From Candidatus Scybalocola faecigallinarum (GTDB taxonomy: Bacteria; Bacillota; Clostridia; Lachnospirales; Lachnospiraceae), in NCBI GenBank assembly GCA_018711005.1, contig DVIT01000013.1, forward strand, positions 47,918-111,917: 64,000 bases of DNA, in the 5' to 3' direction. Positions 25,434 through 34,523 of this stretch are shown here, in pieces (the first letter of the stretch is position 1; each line of letters opens with the position of its first letter). Under the pieces are notes generated by a model that saw only the letters and a program-made list of their open reading frames with translations, had not been told where the DNA came from and did not search any database. Made by a program: the position numbers and the translations under genes.

Positions 25434-26597
25434 ATGAAGGTCAGTACGGAAATGGCATGGAAAAGCTTAAATAAATATAAGGAAGAACTGTGCGGGGATA
25501 AGGTAGAGCTGTTAAAGCTGGAGGATTCAGATGTGGTGATCCTGGCCGACGGCATGGGCAGCGGCGTTAAGGCAAATATTCTGGCTACCCTGACGTCCAA
25601 GATTCTGCGGACTATGTTTGCCTATGGAGAACCCATTGAAAAGGCTGTATCCACCATTGCCAAGACACTGCCCATATGCAGCGTGCGCCAGGTGGCCTAT
25701 TCCACATTCAGCATCCTTCAGGTTTTTCATAACGGGGACGCTTATTTGGTGGAGTTTGATAATCCGTCCTGTATTTTTATAAGAAATCGTACCCTGTCCC
25801 AGATTCCTTTTGAAAATCGTCAGGTGGAAGGAAAAAATATACGGGAATGCCGGTTTAAGGTACAGCCTGGGGATTGCTTTGTCCTTATGAGCGACGGGAC
25901 CATTTTTGCCGGTGTGGGAGAAATCCTGAATTTTGGCTGGACATGGGACAGTATGGCGGAATATGCAGTGAAGTGTACGAAAAAGACATTGTCGGCCTCC
26001 CGTATTGCATCTATGCTTTCCCAGGCCTGCGATGAACTTTATATGCAGCGTCCGGGGGATGATACTACCGTAGCTGTGGCGCACGTCATGGAGCAAAAGA
26101 TCGTCAGTTTGTTTACCGGGCCGCCAAAGGATATGGATGACGACTCTAAGATCATGAAGGCCTTTATGGACGGGGACGGTAAAAAGGTGGTATGCGGAGG
26201 AACAACAGCCAAGATTGCAGCCAGGTACTTAAACAGCAGGATCGTTAATAATGACGACGGCACAGCCCAGGTGCCTCCAACCTCGTCGATCCAGGGGCTG
26301 GATCTGGTAACCGAGGGCGTTCTTACCCTGAACCAGACCGTAAAGCTGCTTCGGGAGTATGCTAAGGATGAGGTGGATCCGGAGATTTTTATTCTCCTGG
26401 ATGAAAATAACGGGGCCGCACGTTTGGCAGATATGCTTATTGAGAACTGTACCCTGTTGAAGCTGTATGTGGGAACAGCAGAAAACAGCGCTCAGGGAAA
26501 TCTGGTTCCGGAGATCAGCATCCGGAAAAATATTGTAGAACAGTTAAAGGCTGCCGTTGAAGCTCTGGAAAAAACAGTGGAGATCACTTATTATTGA
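25434..26597 (+). CDS. SpoIIE-like PP2C phosphatase
   Basis: 387 residues. The PP2C/SpoIIE core is marked by VVILADGMGSGVKANILA (metal-binding Asp and Gly), DCFVLMSDGTIFAGVGE and RPGDDTTVAVAHV. The C-terminal 150 residues (from PPKDMDDDSKIMKAF) form an extra domain common in SpoIIE-type partners of sensory hydrogenases. There are no membrane helices, unlike true SpoIIE. The likely role is dephosphorylation of an unknown Ser/Thr phosphoprotein in answer to the hydrogenase sensor. trkH and trkA, on the other strand, separate it from hydS. Confidence 0.82.
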   Translation: MKVSTEMAWKSLNKYKEELCGDKVELLKLEDSDVVILADGMGSGVKANILATLTSKILRTMFAYGEPIEKAVSTIAKTLPICSVRQVAYSTFSILQVFHNGDAYLVEFDNPSCIFIRNRTLSQIPFENRQVEGKNIRECRFKVQPGDCFVLMSDGTIFAGVGEILNFGWTWDSMAEYAVKCTKKTLSASRIASMLSQACDELYMQRPGDDTTVAVAHVMEQKIVSLFTGPPKDMDDDSKIMKAFMDGDGKKVVCGGTTAKIAARYLNSRIVNNDDGTAQVPPTSSIQGLDLVTEGVLTLNQTVKLLREYAKDEVDPEIFILLDENNGAARLADMLIENCTLLKLYVGTAENSAQGNLVPEISIRKNIVEQLKAAVEALEKTVEITYY

Positions 26598-26601
26598 GCC
26601 T

Positions 26602-26620
26602 CCCCGGCAGCCGGGGTTTT
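26602..26620. terminator. Terminator after SpoIIE-like gene
   Basis: CCCCGG-CAG-CCGGGG followed by TTTT, immediately after the stop and abutting the convergent hemolysin III gene. Confidence 0.75.
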
Positions 26621-27281
26621 AGCGGATCGGCATTGCTGCAAGTATATACATAACGATAAAGTGGCAGAAGCTGCCGCCCATGACAAACAGATGGAAGATT
26701 TCATGGGAACCGAAATTTTTGTGCCGTCCGTTAAATACAGGCAGCTTCATAGCGTAAATAATGCCGCCGACGGTGTAAATAATGCCGCCGGCCAAAAGCC
26801 ACAAAAAAGCGCTTGTGGGCAGTGCGTTCAGAATCCGGGTAAACGCCAGGAGGCAAACCCAGCCCATGCCAATATAAAGGACAGAAGAAACCCACTTGGG
26901 GCAGTTGACCCAAAAGGCTTTAAAAATAATGCCTGCCAGGGCAATGGCCCAGATCAGAACCAGCATTCCGTAGCCAACGGCGCCGCGTATGGCGATAACG
27001 CATACCGGCGTATAGGTTCCGGCAATAAGGACAAAGATCATCATATGATCCAGCTTTTTCAGACGCCGGTTTACCTTATCATTAATATCCAGAGAATGGT
27101 AAATGGTGCTGGCGGCATACAGGGCGATCATGCTGACGATAAAGATCGTCAGGGAAACTACGTGGATCATGTCCGGAGCCGAGGCGGCTTTTATGATCAG
27201 CGGAAATGCGGCCAGGAGAGCCATAAGCCATCCGATAAAATGTGTAATGGCGCTGCCGGGATCTTTTGGAGTAAATTTCAT
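26619..27281 (-). CDS. Hemolysin III family membrane protein
   Basis: 220 residues, seven predicted membrane helices, PAQR/HlyIII superfamily. The motifs AASTIYHSLD and the C-terminal SHEIFHLFVMGGSFCHF supply the conserved Ser, Asp and His residues of the zinc site. Proteins of this family are related to adiponectin receptors and may act as membrane hydrolases or receptors. The hemolysin name is historical; no toxin role is implied. It is divergent from the helicase gene. Confidence 0.9.
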   Translation of the reverse strand: MKFTPKDPGSAITHFIGWLMALLAAFPLIIKAASAPDMIHVVSLTIFIVSMIALYAASTIYHSLDINDKVNRRLKKLDHMMIFVLIAGTYTPVCVIAIRGAVGYGMLVLIWAIALAGIIFKAFWVNCPKWVSSVLYIGMGWVCLLAFTRILNALPTSAFLWLLAGGIIYTVGGIIYAMKLPVFNGRHKNFGSHEIFHLFVMGGSFCHFIVMYILAAMPIR

Positions 27282-27412
27282 AATATATCACCTTCCTGAT
27301 AAATAACACTTCCAGTATATGAAAATAGATAAATAAGTATACATAGTTTCGAAAACTACATGTAATATATTATAATACTATCACACAAGGCGGATGAATG
27401 CAACAAGTTTAT

Positions 27413-27441
27413 TTGACAGACCGGCGTTCATCTGTTATTCT
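27413..27441 (+). promoter_or_regulatory. Promoter of the DEAD-box helicase
   Basis: TTGACA (27413-27418), 17-nt spacer, TATTCT (27436-27441) with a TG one base upstream. The predicted transcript starts near 27448. Confidence 0.7.
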
Positions 27442-27466
27442 ATACAAGTTACGCACTTGAGACTGA

Positions 27467-27539
27467 TACCCTTAGTGGAAAATGGGACAAAAGACCTGAC
27501 AGTGGCTTTTGCCATTTGTCCCCTTGTCCACTGAGGGTA
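27467..27539 (+). promoter_or_regulatory. Long leader hairpin of helicase mRNA
   Basis: Outer stem TACCCTTAGTGGA / TCCACTGAGGGTA, 13 bp with one G-U pair (27467-27479, 27527-27539). Inner stem AATGG...CAAAAG / CTTTTG-CCATT. It ends about 20 nt before the start codon, so it could affect initiation and could be a substrate for the helicase itself. Confidence 0.75.
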
Positions 27540-27560
27540 GCCTATATGGAGGTAAATATT

Positions 27561-29141
27561 TTGAAATTTGAAGAATTAGGAATTAATGAGAAGATCGTCC
27601 GCGCTGTGACTGACATGGGTTTTGAGGAAACGACGCCGATCCAGGCTAAGGCCATCCCTGTAGTTATGGAAGGCCGTGACATTATCGGCCAGGCCCAGAC
27701 AGGAACCGGAAAGACCGCAGCTTTCGGTATTCCTTTGCTGGAGCATATTGATCCCAAGAATAAGCATGTGCAGGCGGTTGTTTTATGCCCCACAAGAGAG
27801 CTGGCCATTCAGGTCGCTGACGAGATCCGCCGCCTGGCCAAGTTCATGCATGGGATCAAGGTCATTCCCATTTATGGCGGCCAGGATATTGTAAAACAGA
27901 TCCGTTCCCTGAAATCCGGCGTTCAGGTGATCATCGGTACACCGGGGCGTGTTATGGACCATATGCGCCGCAAGACCGTTAAGTTTGACCATGTGTCCAT
28001 GGCTGTGCTGGATGAAGCCGATGAAATGCTGAACATGGGCTTTAGAGAGGACATTGAAACCATTCTCCAGGCCGTTCCCCCGGAACGCCAGACGGTTATG
28101 TTTTCCGCCACCATGCCCCAGCCCATCATGGATATTGCGGCCCAGTATCAGAAGGATGCCCAGCTGATCCGCGTGGTGCGCAAGGAGCTGACTGTTAAAA
28201 ATATTGAACAATACTATTTTGAAGTGCGTCCGAAGTCCAAGGAAGAAGTCCTTTCCAGACTGCTGGATATTTATAATCCCCATTTATCCATTGTTTTCTG
28301 CAACACGAAAAAGCAGGTAGACGAGCTGGTCACCGGGCTCCAGGGCCGGGGCTACTTTGCCGAAGGCCTTCACGGGGATATGAAGCAGCAGCAAAGAGAC
28401 CGGGTTATGAACGGTTTCAGAAACGGACGGACCGATATTCTTGTTGCAACTGATGTGGCTGCCCGGGGTATTGATGTGGATGATGTGGATGTGGTATTTA
28501 ACTACGATCTTCCTCAGGATGAGGAATACTATGTTCACCGTATCGGCCGTACCGGCCGTGCTGGCCGGACAGGGCTGGCATTTTCCTTTGTTGTGGGCCG
28601 TGAGGTGTATAAGCTGAAAGAGATCCAGCGCTACTGCAAGACAAAGATCAAAGCAAAACCCATCCCGTCCTTGAATGATGTGGCCAGCACAAAAGCGGAC
28701 ATGATCTTTAAAAACCTTGGGGAAATGATCGAGCAGGAGGATCTGTCCTCTTACGTGACCATGATTGAAAACCGTGTTAATGAGGAGGACTTTACGGCTA
28801 TGGACATTGCCGCCGCATTTCTTAAAATGGCTATGCGGGACGGCACAGATGTGGACAGCGCTCTTGAGGACGACGAATTTGGAGATACCGGTGCTGAGGA
28901 AGGCATGGTCCGTCTCTTTATTAATGTGGGACGCCAGCAAAAAGCACGGCCCGGCGATATTTTAGGCGCCATTGCCGGAGAAACCGGCATTTCCGGACGG
29001 CTCATCGGCAGCATTGATATGTATGATAAATATACATTTGTGGAAGTTCCAAGAGAATATGCCAAAGATGTGCTGCGTGCCATGGATCACGTAAAGATTA
29101 AAGGCAAGAGCATTAATATCGAACCGGCCAACCGGAAATAA
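27561..29141 (+). CDS. DEAD-box ATP-dependent RNA helicase
   Basis: 526 residues. Ordered motifs: Q-motif TTPIQAKAIP, AQTGTGKTAA (I), PTRELAIQ (Ia), DEADEM (II), SATMP (III), ATDVAARGID (V) and HRIGRTGRAG (VI). The C-terminus (EEGMVRLFINVGRQQKARPG, ending near the stop with RAMDHVKIKGKSINIEPA) is a DbpA-type RNA-binding domain, as in CsdA/DeaD/CshA enzymes of ribosome assembly and cold adaptation. I choose TTG at 27561 because GGAGG is 9-13 nt upstream; the in-frame ATG at 27546 overlaps that site. Confidence 0.92.
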   Translation: MKFEELGINEKIVRAVTDMGFEETTPIQAKAIPVVMEGRDIIGQAQTGTGKTAAFGIPLLEHIDPKNKHVQAVVLCPTRELAIQVADEIRRLAKFMHGIKVIPIYGGQDIVKQIRSLKSGVQVIIGTPGRVMDHMRRKTVKFDHVSMAVLDEADEMLNMGFREDIETILQAVPPERQTVMFSATMPQPIMDIAAQYQKDAQLIRVVRKELTVKNIEQYYFEVRPKSKEEVLSRLLDIYNPHLSIVFCNTKKQVDELVTGLQGRGYFAEGLHGDMKQQQRDRVMNGFRNGRTDILVATDVAARGIDVDDVDVVFNYDLPQDEEYYVHRIGRTGRAGRTGLAFSFVVGREVYKLKEIQRYCKTKIKAKPIPSLNDVASTKADMIFKNLGEMIEQEDLSSYVTMIENRVNEEDFTAMDIAAAFLKMAMRDGTDVDSALEDDEFGDTGAEEGMVRLFINVGRQQKARPGDILGAIAGETGISGRLIGSIDMYDKYTFVEVPREYAKDVLRAMDHVKIKGKSINIEPANRK

Positions 29142-29354
29142 AATCTTGAACCGGCCAACCGGAAGAACATCCGGCGCGGCTGCTTAGTTGGCAGAACCTT
29201 TTCCCGGCGCAACCGCCGGTTGACAAAATTCCAACTGCCCTTGGTAGTCTTTCCAGGAAAGCTGTGATACAATGGTTTCATACTTGAAAGGTCAGGCAGC
29301 GCCAGATCTCAGGGCTGCCTGAAAGCATGAGGACCGGATATAAGGAGGAAGCCT

Positions 29355-30218
29355 ATGCAGCTAAATGATAAGATCCTTTTATTAAGAAAAAAGAAAGGCT
29401 GGTCCCAGGAACAGCTGGCAGACCGGGTGGGAGTTTCAAGACAGTCAGTGTCCAAGTGGGAGAGCGGAAATGCCATGCCGGATCTGGATAAGATCGTTGT
29501 GCTCAGCCGGATTTTTAATGTAACGACCGATTATCTCCTAAAGGATGATGTTTCGCCGGAGGAGGGAGATTCCGGAGAAAGCGTGCCGCCGGAAGATGGA
29601 ACTTCAGATGATAATGGTCCGCCCCCGGAGCCGGAGGACGGAGCTTTTTCCCGGGGCACGGCAGTGCGGTTTATGGGTATGGCAGAGGCACAAAGCTATC
29701 TTGCCATGGTCCGGCGGTATGGCTTTTGGGTCGGCTTTGGGGTAGTGCTGTGTATTTTGTCTCCATGTACTCTGATCCTCCTTGGCGGCCTTTCCGAAAG
29801 CTTCCTTCCCCAGCTGGGGGAAAATGCAGCAGGCGCCGCGGGGATGGTGGTCCTGTTGTTTATGATCGCCGGAGCTGTCCTGCTTTTTATTGTCTGCGAA
29901 ATGCGCTTTGCCCGGTTTGATTATCTGAAAAAAGGCGGTTTTTTACTGGACGGAGAAACCGGCGTTTGCGTGGCCGAAGAAAAGGAGGCTTTTGAGCCTA
30001 AGTATACGAGTTTTATTGCCACAGGCGTTGTCCTTTGTATTTTAGGACTTGTGCCTATGATGTGCGTGGCGCTGCTCCGGGAAGGCCCTGTCCAGGAAAT
30101 GGCCGGATGCCTGGCCACCGTATTTTTACTGGTCATGGTTTCTGCCGGCGTGTTTTTGTTTATCCGTATCGGTTTGATTTACGGGGCGTTGAATTTGCTC
30201 TTAAAGGGGCATGAGTGA
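29355..30218 (+). CDS. HTH regulator with membrane segments
   Basis: 287 residues. The N-terminal xenobiotic-type HTH covers about residues 5-60 ([20 protein letters not shown], then TTDYLLK). An acidic Pro-rich linker follows, then four hydrophobic segments: around [50 protein letters not shown] and [18 protein letters not shown] membrane-anchored repressor-type protein is suggested; the signal and targets are unknown. AAGGAGG lies 7 nt before the ATG. The 29142-29354 gap shows no clear terminator. Confidence 0.8.
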   Translation: MQLNDKILLLRKKKGWSQEQLADRVGVSRQSVSKWESGNAMPDLDKIVVLSRIFNVTTDYLLKDDVSPEEGDSGESVPPEDGTSDDNGPPPEPEDGAFSRGTAVRFMGMAEAQSYLAMVRRYGFWVGFGVVLCILSPCTLILLGGLSESFLPQLGENAAGAAGMVVLLFMIAGAVLLFIVCEMRFARFDYLKKGGFLLDGETGVCVAEEKEAFEPKYTSFIATGVVLCILGLVPMMCVALLREGPVQEMAGCLATVFLLVMVSAGVFLFIRIGLIYGALNLLLKGHE

Positions 30219-30227
30219 GATAAACCA

Positions 30228-30280
30228 ACCGCCCGCCAGCATTCGAGTTTTAGTGTTTCGGATGTTGGCGGGCGGTTTTT
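30228..30280. terminator. Bidirectional terminator after HTH regulator
   Basis: ACCGCCCGCCA...CAT / ATG...TGGCGGGCGGT, 13 or more pairs, followed by TTTTTG. It separates the convergent HTH and epimerase genes. Confidence 0.8.
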
Positions 30281-30287
30281 GTAATTT

Positions 30288-31322
30288 TCAGGCCACTGGA
30301 CGGTGAGTTTTATGAAGCTTCAGCCACCGTAAAGTATCTTTTAAGGTTTCCTTTAATGCCCGGGGATGATAGTCCAGTTCACGGGTCGCTTTATCATGAG
30401 AAAAGCGGCCGTTGCTTGTAAGGGTGTAAAGGGAGTACCGGGTATAAAGCGGCTTGCTGTGGCGCATCTTTGCCCCCAGTCCCAGGATGGGAGCAGACAT
30501 TTTAGCCAGCCACATAGGGATCAATGGAACCTTTTTGGTCCCGGTCATCGTCTTTACACTGTCCAGCATCTTTTTCATTTCCAAATGTTCATTGGATAAA
30601 ATATAGCATTCTCCGATCTTTCCCTTAAATATTGCGGCCAGGCATCCGGCAGCCACATCCCGCACATCTACAAAATCGTAGCCGCCCCGGACGCAGGCCG
30701 GAAGCTTTCCGGAAATATAATCCCGGATGACAGCCACCATATGGTTGCGCTGTACATCATATGGACCAATAATGCCGGAAGGATGGACAACAATAGCCGG
30801 AAGGCCTAGAGCTACATTATCCAGCACATACCGTGTTGCTTCAGCTTTGGTCTTGGCATAACCGCCCACCACTTTTTCCGGGGAAAAATCCTTTGTTTCA
30901 GACATAGTTTCATTGTCCGGAAGCTCAGGGATCGCATGGACAGAGCTGACATAAAGAAAACGGTACACCGGATGGCTTAAGGCGGCTGCCACCATGTTTT
31001 TCGTGCCGTCCACGTTGACTGCCCGCATTTTATCCGTGACAGAAGCGGCGGTAATATCAATAATGCCTGCCGTGTGGATAACGATCGTGCGGCAGTCCTC
31101 TGTATGGGCGAACAGCGGAACTAAAGATGGAATGTCGGTGACATCTCCGTAATACCAGTGGATATATTTGTCCTCTTTAAATGGCGGTTCCTCTCCGGGA
31201 AGGATCAGTCCGCGGATTTCCCGGATCTGGGAGCTATGGCTACCCAGCTTCTTTTTCAGTATACGGATAATGGTACTGCCCAGATGGCCGTTGGCACCGG
31301 TAATAATATAAATATCTTTCAT
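30288..31322 (-). CDS. NAD-dependent epimerase/dehydratase (SDR)
   Basis: 344-residue extended short-chain dehydrogenase. The N-terminal IYIITGANGHLGSTIIRIL is the TGxxGxxG NAD(P)-binding loop; GYAKTKAEA carries the YxxxK catalytic pair, with HTAGIID and VSSVHA as the other SDR motifs. Such proteins act on nucleotide sugars, dihydroflavonol-like compounds or sterols; the substrate is unclear. The start at 31322 has GGGGGG about 8 nt upstream. A TetR-type gene is divergent 152 nt away and may regulate it. Confidence 0.85.
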   Translation of the reverse strand: MKDIYIITGANGHLGSTIIRILKKKLGSHSSQIREIRGLILPGEEPPFKEDKYIHWYYGDVTDIPSLVPLFAHTEDCRTIVIHTAGIIDITAASVTDKMRAVNVDGTKNMVAAALSHPVYRFLYVSSVHAIPELPDNETMSETKDFSPEKVVGGYAKTKAEATRYVLDNVALGLPAIVVHPSGIIGPYDVQRNHMVAVIRDYISGKLPACVRGGYDFVDVRDVAAGCLAAIFKGKIGECYILSNEHLEMKKMLDSVKTMTGTKKVPLIPMWLAKMSAPILGLGAKMRHSKPLYTRYSLYTLTSNGRFSHDKATRELDYHPRALKETLKDTLRWLKLHKTHRPVA

Positions 31323-31474
31323 ATAGATGCCCCCCATTTTATACAATGTGTTGATTATCTTTATATAAATAATTATAATATAGGAAAAGATAATTTTAAA
31401 TCATCAATACCGGGAGAAAATGTCAGTTAATGAACAGCCGGACTGTGTTGTGTTGAAATGGAGGTGATTTTTTT

Positions 31475-32071
31475 GTGAACGAGAAAAAGGACAGTGCAAG
31501 AGTGCGTATGACGAAACAACTGCTCCGCCGCGCATTTACCCAGCTTTTATTGGAAAAGCCCATTCAAAACATTACGGTTCGGGAATTGTGCGAAAAGGCG
31601 CAGGTGAACAGAGGAACTTTTTATCTCCACTATAAAGATATTTATGATCTCATGGAATCTATTGAGACTCAAATGACTCAGGAACTGGGGGATGTTTTAA
31701 TTCATTTAGATGTGATGCCAAAAAATTCGGAGAGTTTGGTAGAACCTTATCGGGAAGTTTTTGAATTTTTAAAGCAAAATTCAGATATATGCATTATCCT
31801 TCTTGGGGAAAACAGTGATTTTGCTTTTATTAACCGTTTGCTTAATATGGGGAAGGAATACAGTCTGAAACAATATATGGAATGTTATCCTATGGCCGAT
31901 GAAAAGCAGACAGAGTATTTTTACAGCTTTATTTCCTCCGGCTACATTGGTCTGCTCCGGCAGTGGGCCGCTAATGATTTTAGGGATTCGGCTACATCCA
32001 TTGCTGTGATGGCTCAAAATCTTATGCTGGGAGCAGCAAAGGCACTTCAGATGCCTATGAAGTGGACGTAA
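31475..32071 (+). CDS. TetR family transcriptional regulator
   Basis: 198 residues starting with GTG (GGAGGTG 10 nt upstream). The HTH NITVRELCEKAQVNRGTFYL followed by HYKDIYDLMESIE is typical of TetR DNA-binding domains. The C-terminal half resembles the TetR_C class of DhaS-like regulators (YFYSFISSGYIGLLRQWAAN). It is divergent from the epimerase gene and 30 nt before cdd, so it could control either. Confidence 0.85.
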   Translation: MNEKKDSARVRMTKQLLRRAFTQLLLEKPIQNITVRELCEKAQVNRGTFYLHYKDIYDLMESIETQMTQELGDVLIHLDVMPKNSESLVEPYREVFEFLKQNSDICIILLGENSDFAFINRLLNMGKEYSLKQYMECYPMADEKQTEYFYSFISSGYIGLLRQWAANDFRDSATSIAVMAQNLMLGAAKALQMPMKWT

Positions 32072-32101
32072 ATGTGTTTTCAAATGGAGGTGTAGGTGTC
32101 T

Positions 32102-32572
32102 ATGGGAAATTTGAATATGGAAAATAACGACTGGAAGCTTGCCCTTGTGGAGCAGGCCCTCACAGCTCGTCATATGGCGTATGCGCCGTATTCTAGGTTT
32201 AAAGTAGGTGCAGCGCTTTTATGTACGGACGGAAGCATTTACCAGGGCTGCAATATTGAAAATGCGGCCTATTCCCCGTCCAACTGCGCCGAGCGCACGG
32301 CATTTTTCAAAGCTGTCAGCGAGGGAAAACGTTCGTTTAAAGCTATCGCCATTGTTGGCGGCAGCGGAGCGCCGGAAAAGGAATGTCCTCCGGATCAGGA
32401 ATGCGTCCGGGAGTGCCCGCCCTGCGGCGTCTGCCGCCAGGTTATGGCTGAATTTTGCTCCGGGGATTTTCTTATCCTTCTTGGAAAAGTCGGGCCGGAC
32501 GGCCAGCCATCCTACCGGGAAATGACCCTCCAGGGACTGCTGCCCATGGCTTTTTCGGAAAAGCTTATATAA
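32102..32572 (+). CDS. cdd: Cytidine deaminase
   Basis: 156 residues; zinc motifs NCAERTAFF (Cys-Ala-Glu, as in homotetrameric enzymes) and PPCGVCRQV. The N-terminal AYAPYSRFKVGAALL and NIENAAYSPSNCAER blocks match Cdd. A Cys-rich insertion (KECPPDQECVRECPPC) is longer than usual. It deaminates cytidine and deoxycytidine in pyrimidine salvage. A GTG at 32096 is an alternative start. Confidence 0.93.
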   Translation: MGNLNMENNDWKLALVEQALTARHMAYAPYSRFKVGAALLCTDGSIYQGCNIENAAYSPSNCAERTAFFKAVSEGKRSFKAIAIVGGSGAPEKECPPDQECVRECPPCGVCRQVMAEFCSGDFLILLGKVGPDGQPSYREMTLQGLLPMAFSEKLI

Positions 32573-32666
32573 TCCAATACCCCTAAGGCAGCATGGATGA
32601 CGGTTACGGCAGTAGAAATCGTGATTGAAGGATGAAACAGGATGGATTTGCACCCGGATTTTATAT

Positions 32667-32812
32667 GGTTTCGGCCCTGCTTTCCATTTTCTGTTTTATG
32701 GCCGTAGAATTTCGCCCACTTCTTAGGCCTGATTCAGCATTTTGTGAATTTCAGCCGTAGATTTTGGAAAATTCTACGGCCAAATCGGACAAAATGCAGT
32801 TTTGGGCCGAAG
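32667..32812. repeat. Dispersed non-coding repeat, short copy
   Basis: About 146 nt sharing the blocks GGTTTCGGCC, TTTTATGGCCGTAG, AAAATTCTACGGCCAAATC and GGACAAAATGC with 10930-11184, in the same order. The inverted repeat is less perfect here (GGCCGTAGAA / TTCTTAGGCC). It lies in the 558-nt gap between cdd and glmM, which has no gene. Confidence 0.75.
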
Positions 32813-32929
32813 TGTGCCGTGTAATGTTTTCCCGCAGAAGCTAAAGCGGCAAGCATGTCCTGGGGCTTTTTCCCAGATTTAGTCACATGAACCGCTGCCA
32901 TCCGTCAAAATAAAGCCCCTCATTTATAT

Positions 32930-32957
32930 TTGCAAAATCCTTAGAGTGTGATAAAAT
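32930..32957 (+). promoter_or_regulatory. Promoter of glmM
   Basis: TTGCAA (32930-32935), 16-nt spacer, TAAAAT (32952-32957). The -10 box overlaps the left arm of the large palindrome that follows. Confidence 0.6.
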
Positions 32958-33082
32958 TAAGCCATGCGTAAAAGGGGAAGCGTGTCCGGAGGCAAGCTTG
33001 CATGCCGCCGGACGGGATTACCCTTTTACATAAGGCGCAAGCCACAGCGAGTGCGAAGCACGAGCTGGCATGGCTTAATTTT
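32953..33082 (+). repeat. 130-nt structured palindrome before glmM
   Basis: Perfect 15-bp terminal arms AAAATTAAGCCATGC / GCATGGCTTAATTTT enclose nested stems: GTAAAAGGG / CCCTTTTAC, GTCCGG / CCGGAC and GTGC-GAA-GCAC. The core reads as a branched RNA. It does not match the glmS ribozyme, and glmM is not glmS. It could be a palindromic mobile repeat or a leader RNA. Confidence 0.7.
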
Positions 33083-33130
33083 AATAAAAGGCCATGGGTA
33101 AAAGGAAAACATGAAATGGAGATTATTGAA

Positions 33131-34477
33131 ATGGGAAAATATTTTGGAACTGATGGTTTTCGCGGTGAGGCAAATGTGACCTTAACTGTGGAACATGCAT
33201 TTAAAGTCGGACGTTTTTTAGGCTACCACTATGGAAAAGATCATAAGGCAAATATCGTGATCGGCAAGGATACCCGCCGTTCCAGTTATATGTTCGAGTA
33301 TGCTCTGGCCGCAGGTGTAACTGCCAGCGGGGCAAATGCATATCTGCTTCATGTAACAACGACCCCCAGCGTTTCTTATGTTGTCCGCACAGAAGACTTT
33401 GACTGCGGTATTATGATCTCAGCCAGCCACAATCCTTATTATGATAATGGTATCAAGATCATCAACGCCCAGGGACAAAAGATCGAGGCAGAGGTAGAGC
33501 TTCAGATCGAAGACTATATTGATGGCAAGATCGGGGAACTGCCGCTGGCAACCCGTGAAGATATTGGGCGTACAGTGGATTATGCTATGGGAAGAAACCG
33601 CTATATCGGCCATTTGATCTCCCTGGCTACCCGTTCATTTAAAAACAAAAAGGTAGGTTTGGATTGCGCCAATGGTTCAGCGTCTGCTATTGCAAAAAGT
33701 GTGTTTGACGCATTGGGAGCCAAAACCTTTGTGATTCACGCAGAACCGGATGGAACAAATATTAATAAAGACTGCGGATCTACTCATATAAAAAATCTTC
33801 AAAAATATGTTGTGGATAATGGCCTGGATGTAGGCTTTGCCTATGACGGCGATGCAGACCGCTGCCTTGCTGTGGATGAAAACGGCAATCTGGTGGACGG
33901 AGATATGATCATGTATGTATGCGGCTGCTATATGAAAGAGTGCGGCAAGCTGGCCAACAACACGGTTGTTGCTACAGTTATGTCTAATATCGGCCTCTTT
34001 AAGGCTCTGGATGAAGCTGGCATTTCCTATGAAAAAACAGCAGTAGGGGATAAATATGTTTATGAAAATATGATGGCTAACGGCCACTCTCTTGGCGGCG
34101 AGCAGTCAGGACACATTATTTTCAGCCAATATGCACGTACCGGCGACGGTATTTTAACATCCATCCAGCTGATGGAAGTGATGCTTGAAAAGAAAATGAG
34201 CCTGTCTGAGCTGACAAAACCGATCCATATTTATCCTCAGCTTTTAGTCAATGTAAAGGTGGCAGATAAAGCTGCTGCAATGAACGATCCGAAAGTCCTG
34301 GCAGCTGTGGAGGAAGCTGATAAAGAACTGGCGGGAAATGGACGTATCCTTGTGCGGGAAAGCGGTACAGAGCCGGTGATCCGTGTTATGGCTGAAGCCA
34401 GCACGGACGAATTATGCCGTCAGTATGTGGATCGTATTATTGAAATTTTAAAGGAAGATGGACACGCCATCGCCTAA
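33131..34477 (+). CDS. glmM: Phosphoglucosamine mutase
   Basis: 448 residues, exactly the GlmM range. MGKYFGTDGFRG at the N-terminus, the catalytic serine loop ISASHNPYYDNGIK, the metal loop DGDADRCL and the sugar-binding GGEQSGHI and RESGTEPVIRV motifs are all present. It converts glucosamine-6-phosphate to glucosamine-1-phosphate for peptidoglycan precursors. I choose ATG at 33131 because the conserved N-terminus starts there, with GGAG about 10 nt upstream; the frame extends to 33002 inside the palindrome. Confidence 0.95.
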   Translation: MGKYFGTDGFRGEANVTLTVEHAFKVGRFLGYHYGKDHKANIVIGKDTRRSSYMFEYALAAGVTASGANAYLLHVTTTPSVSYVVRTEDFDCGIMISASHNPYYDNGIKIINAQGQKIEAEVELQIEDYIDGKIGELPLATREDIGRTVDYAMGRNRYIGHLISLATRSFKNKKVGLDCANGSASAIAKSVFDALGAKTFVIHAEPDGTNINKDCGSTHIKNLQKYVVDNGLDVGFAYDGDADRCLAVDENGNLVDGDMIMYVCGCYMKECGKLANNTVVATVMSNIGLFKALDEAGISYEKTAVGDKYVYENMMANGHSLGGEQSGHIIFSQYARTGDGILTSIQLMEVMLEKKMSLSELTKPIHIYPQLLVNVKVADKAAAMNDPKVLAAVEEADKELAGNGRILVRESGTEPVIRVMAEASTDELCRQYVDRIIEILKEDGHAIA

Positions 34478-34523
34478 CAAAGCTTACAGACAAGTAGTTT
34501 TTTGGCAGGAGGTCTGATGCTGT

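Noticed and set aside
32953..33130. glmS-type ribozyme in the glmM leader
   Set aside because: The ribozyme belongs to glmS and its conserved core is not seen; the element is a palindrome.
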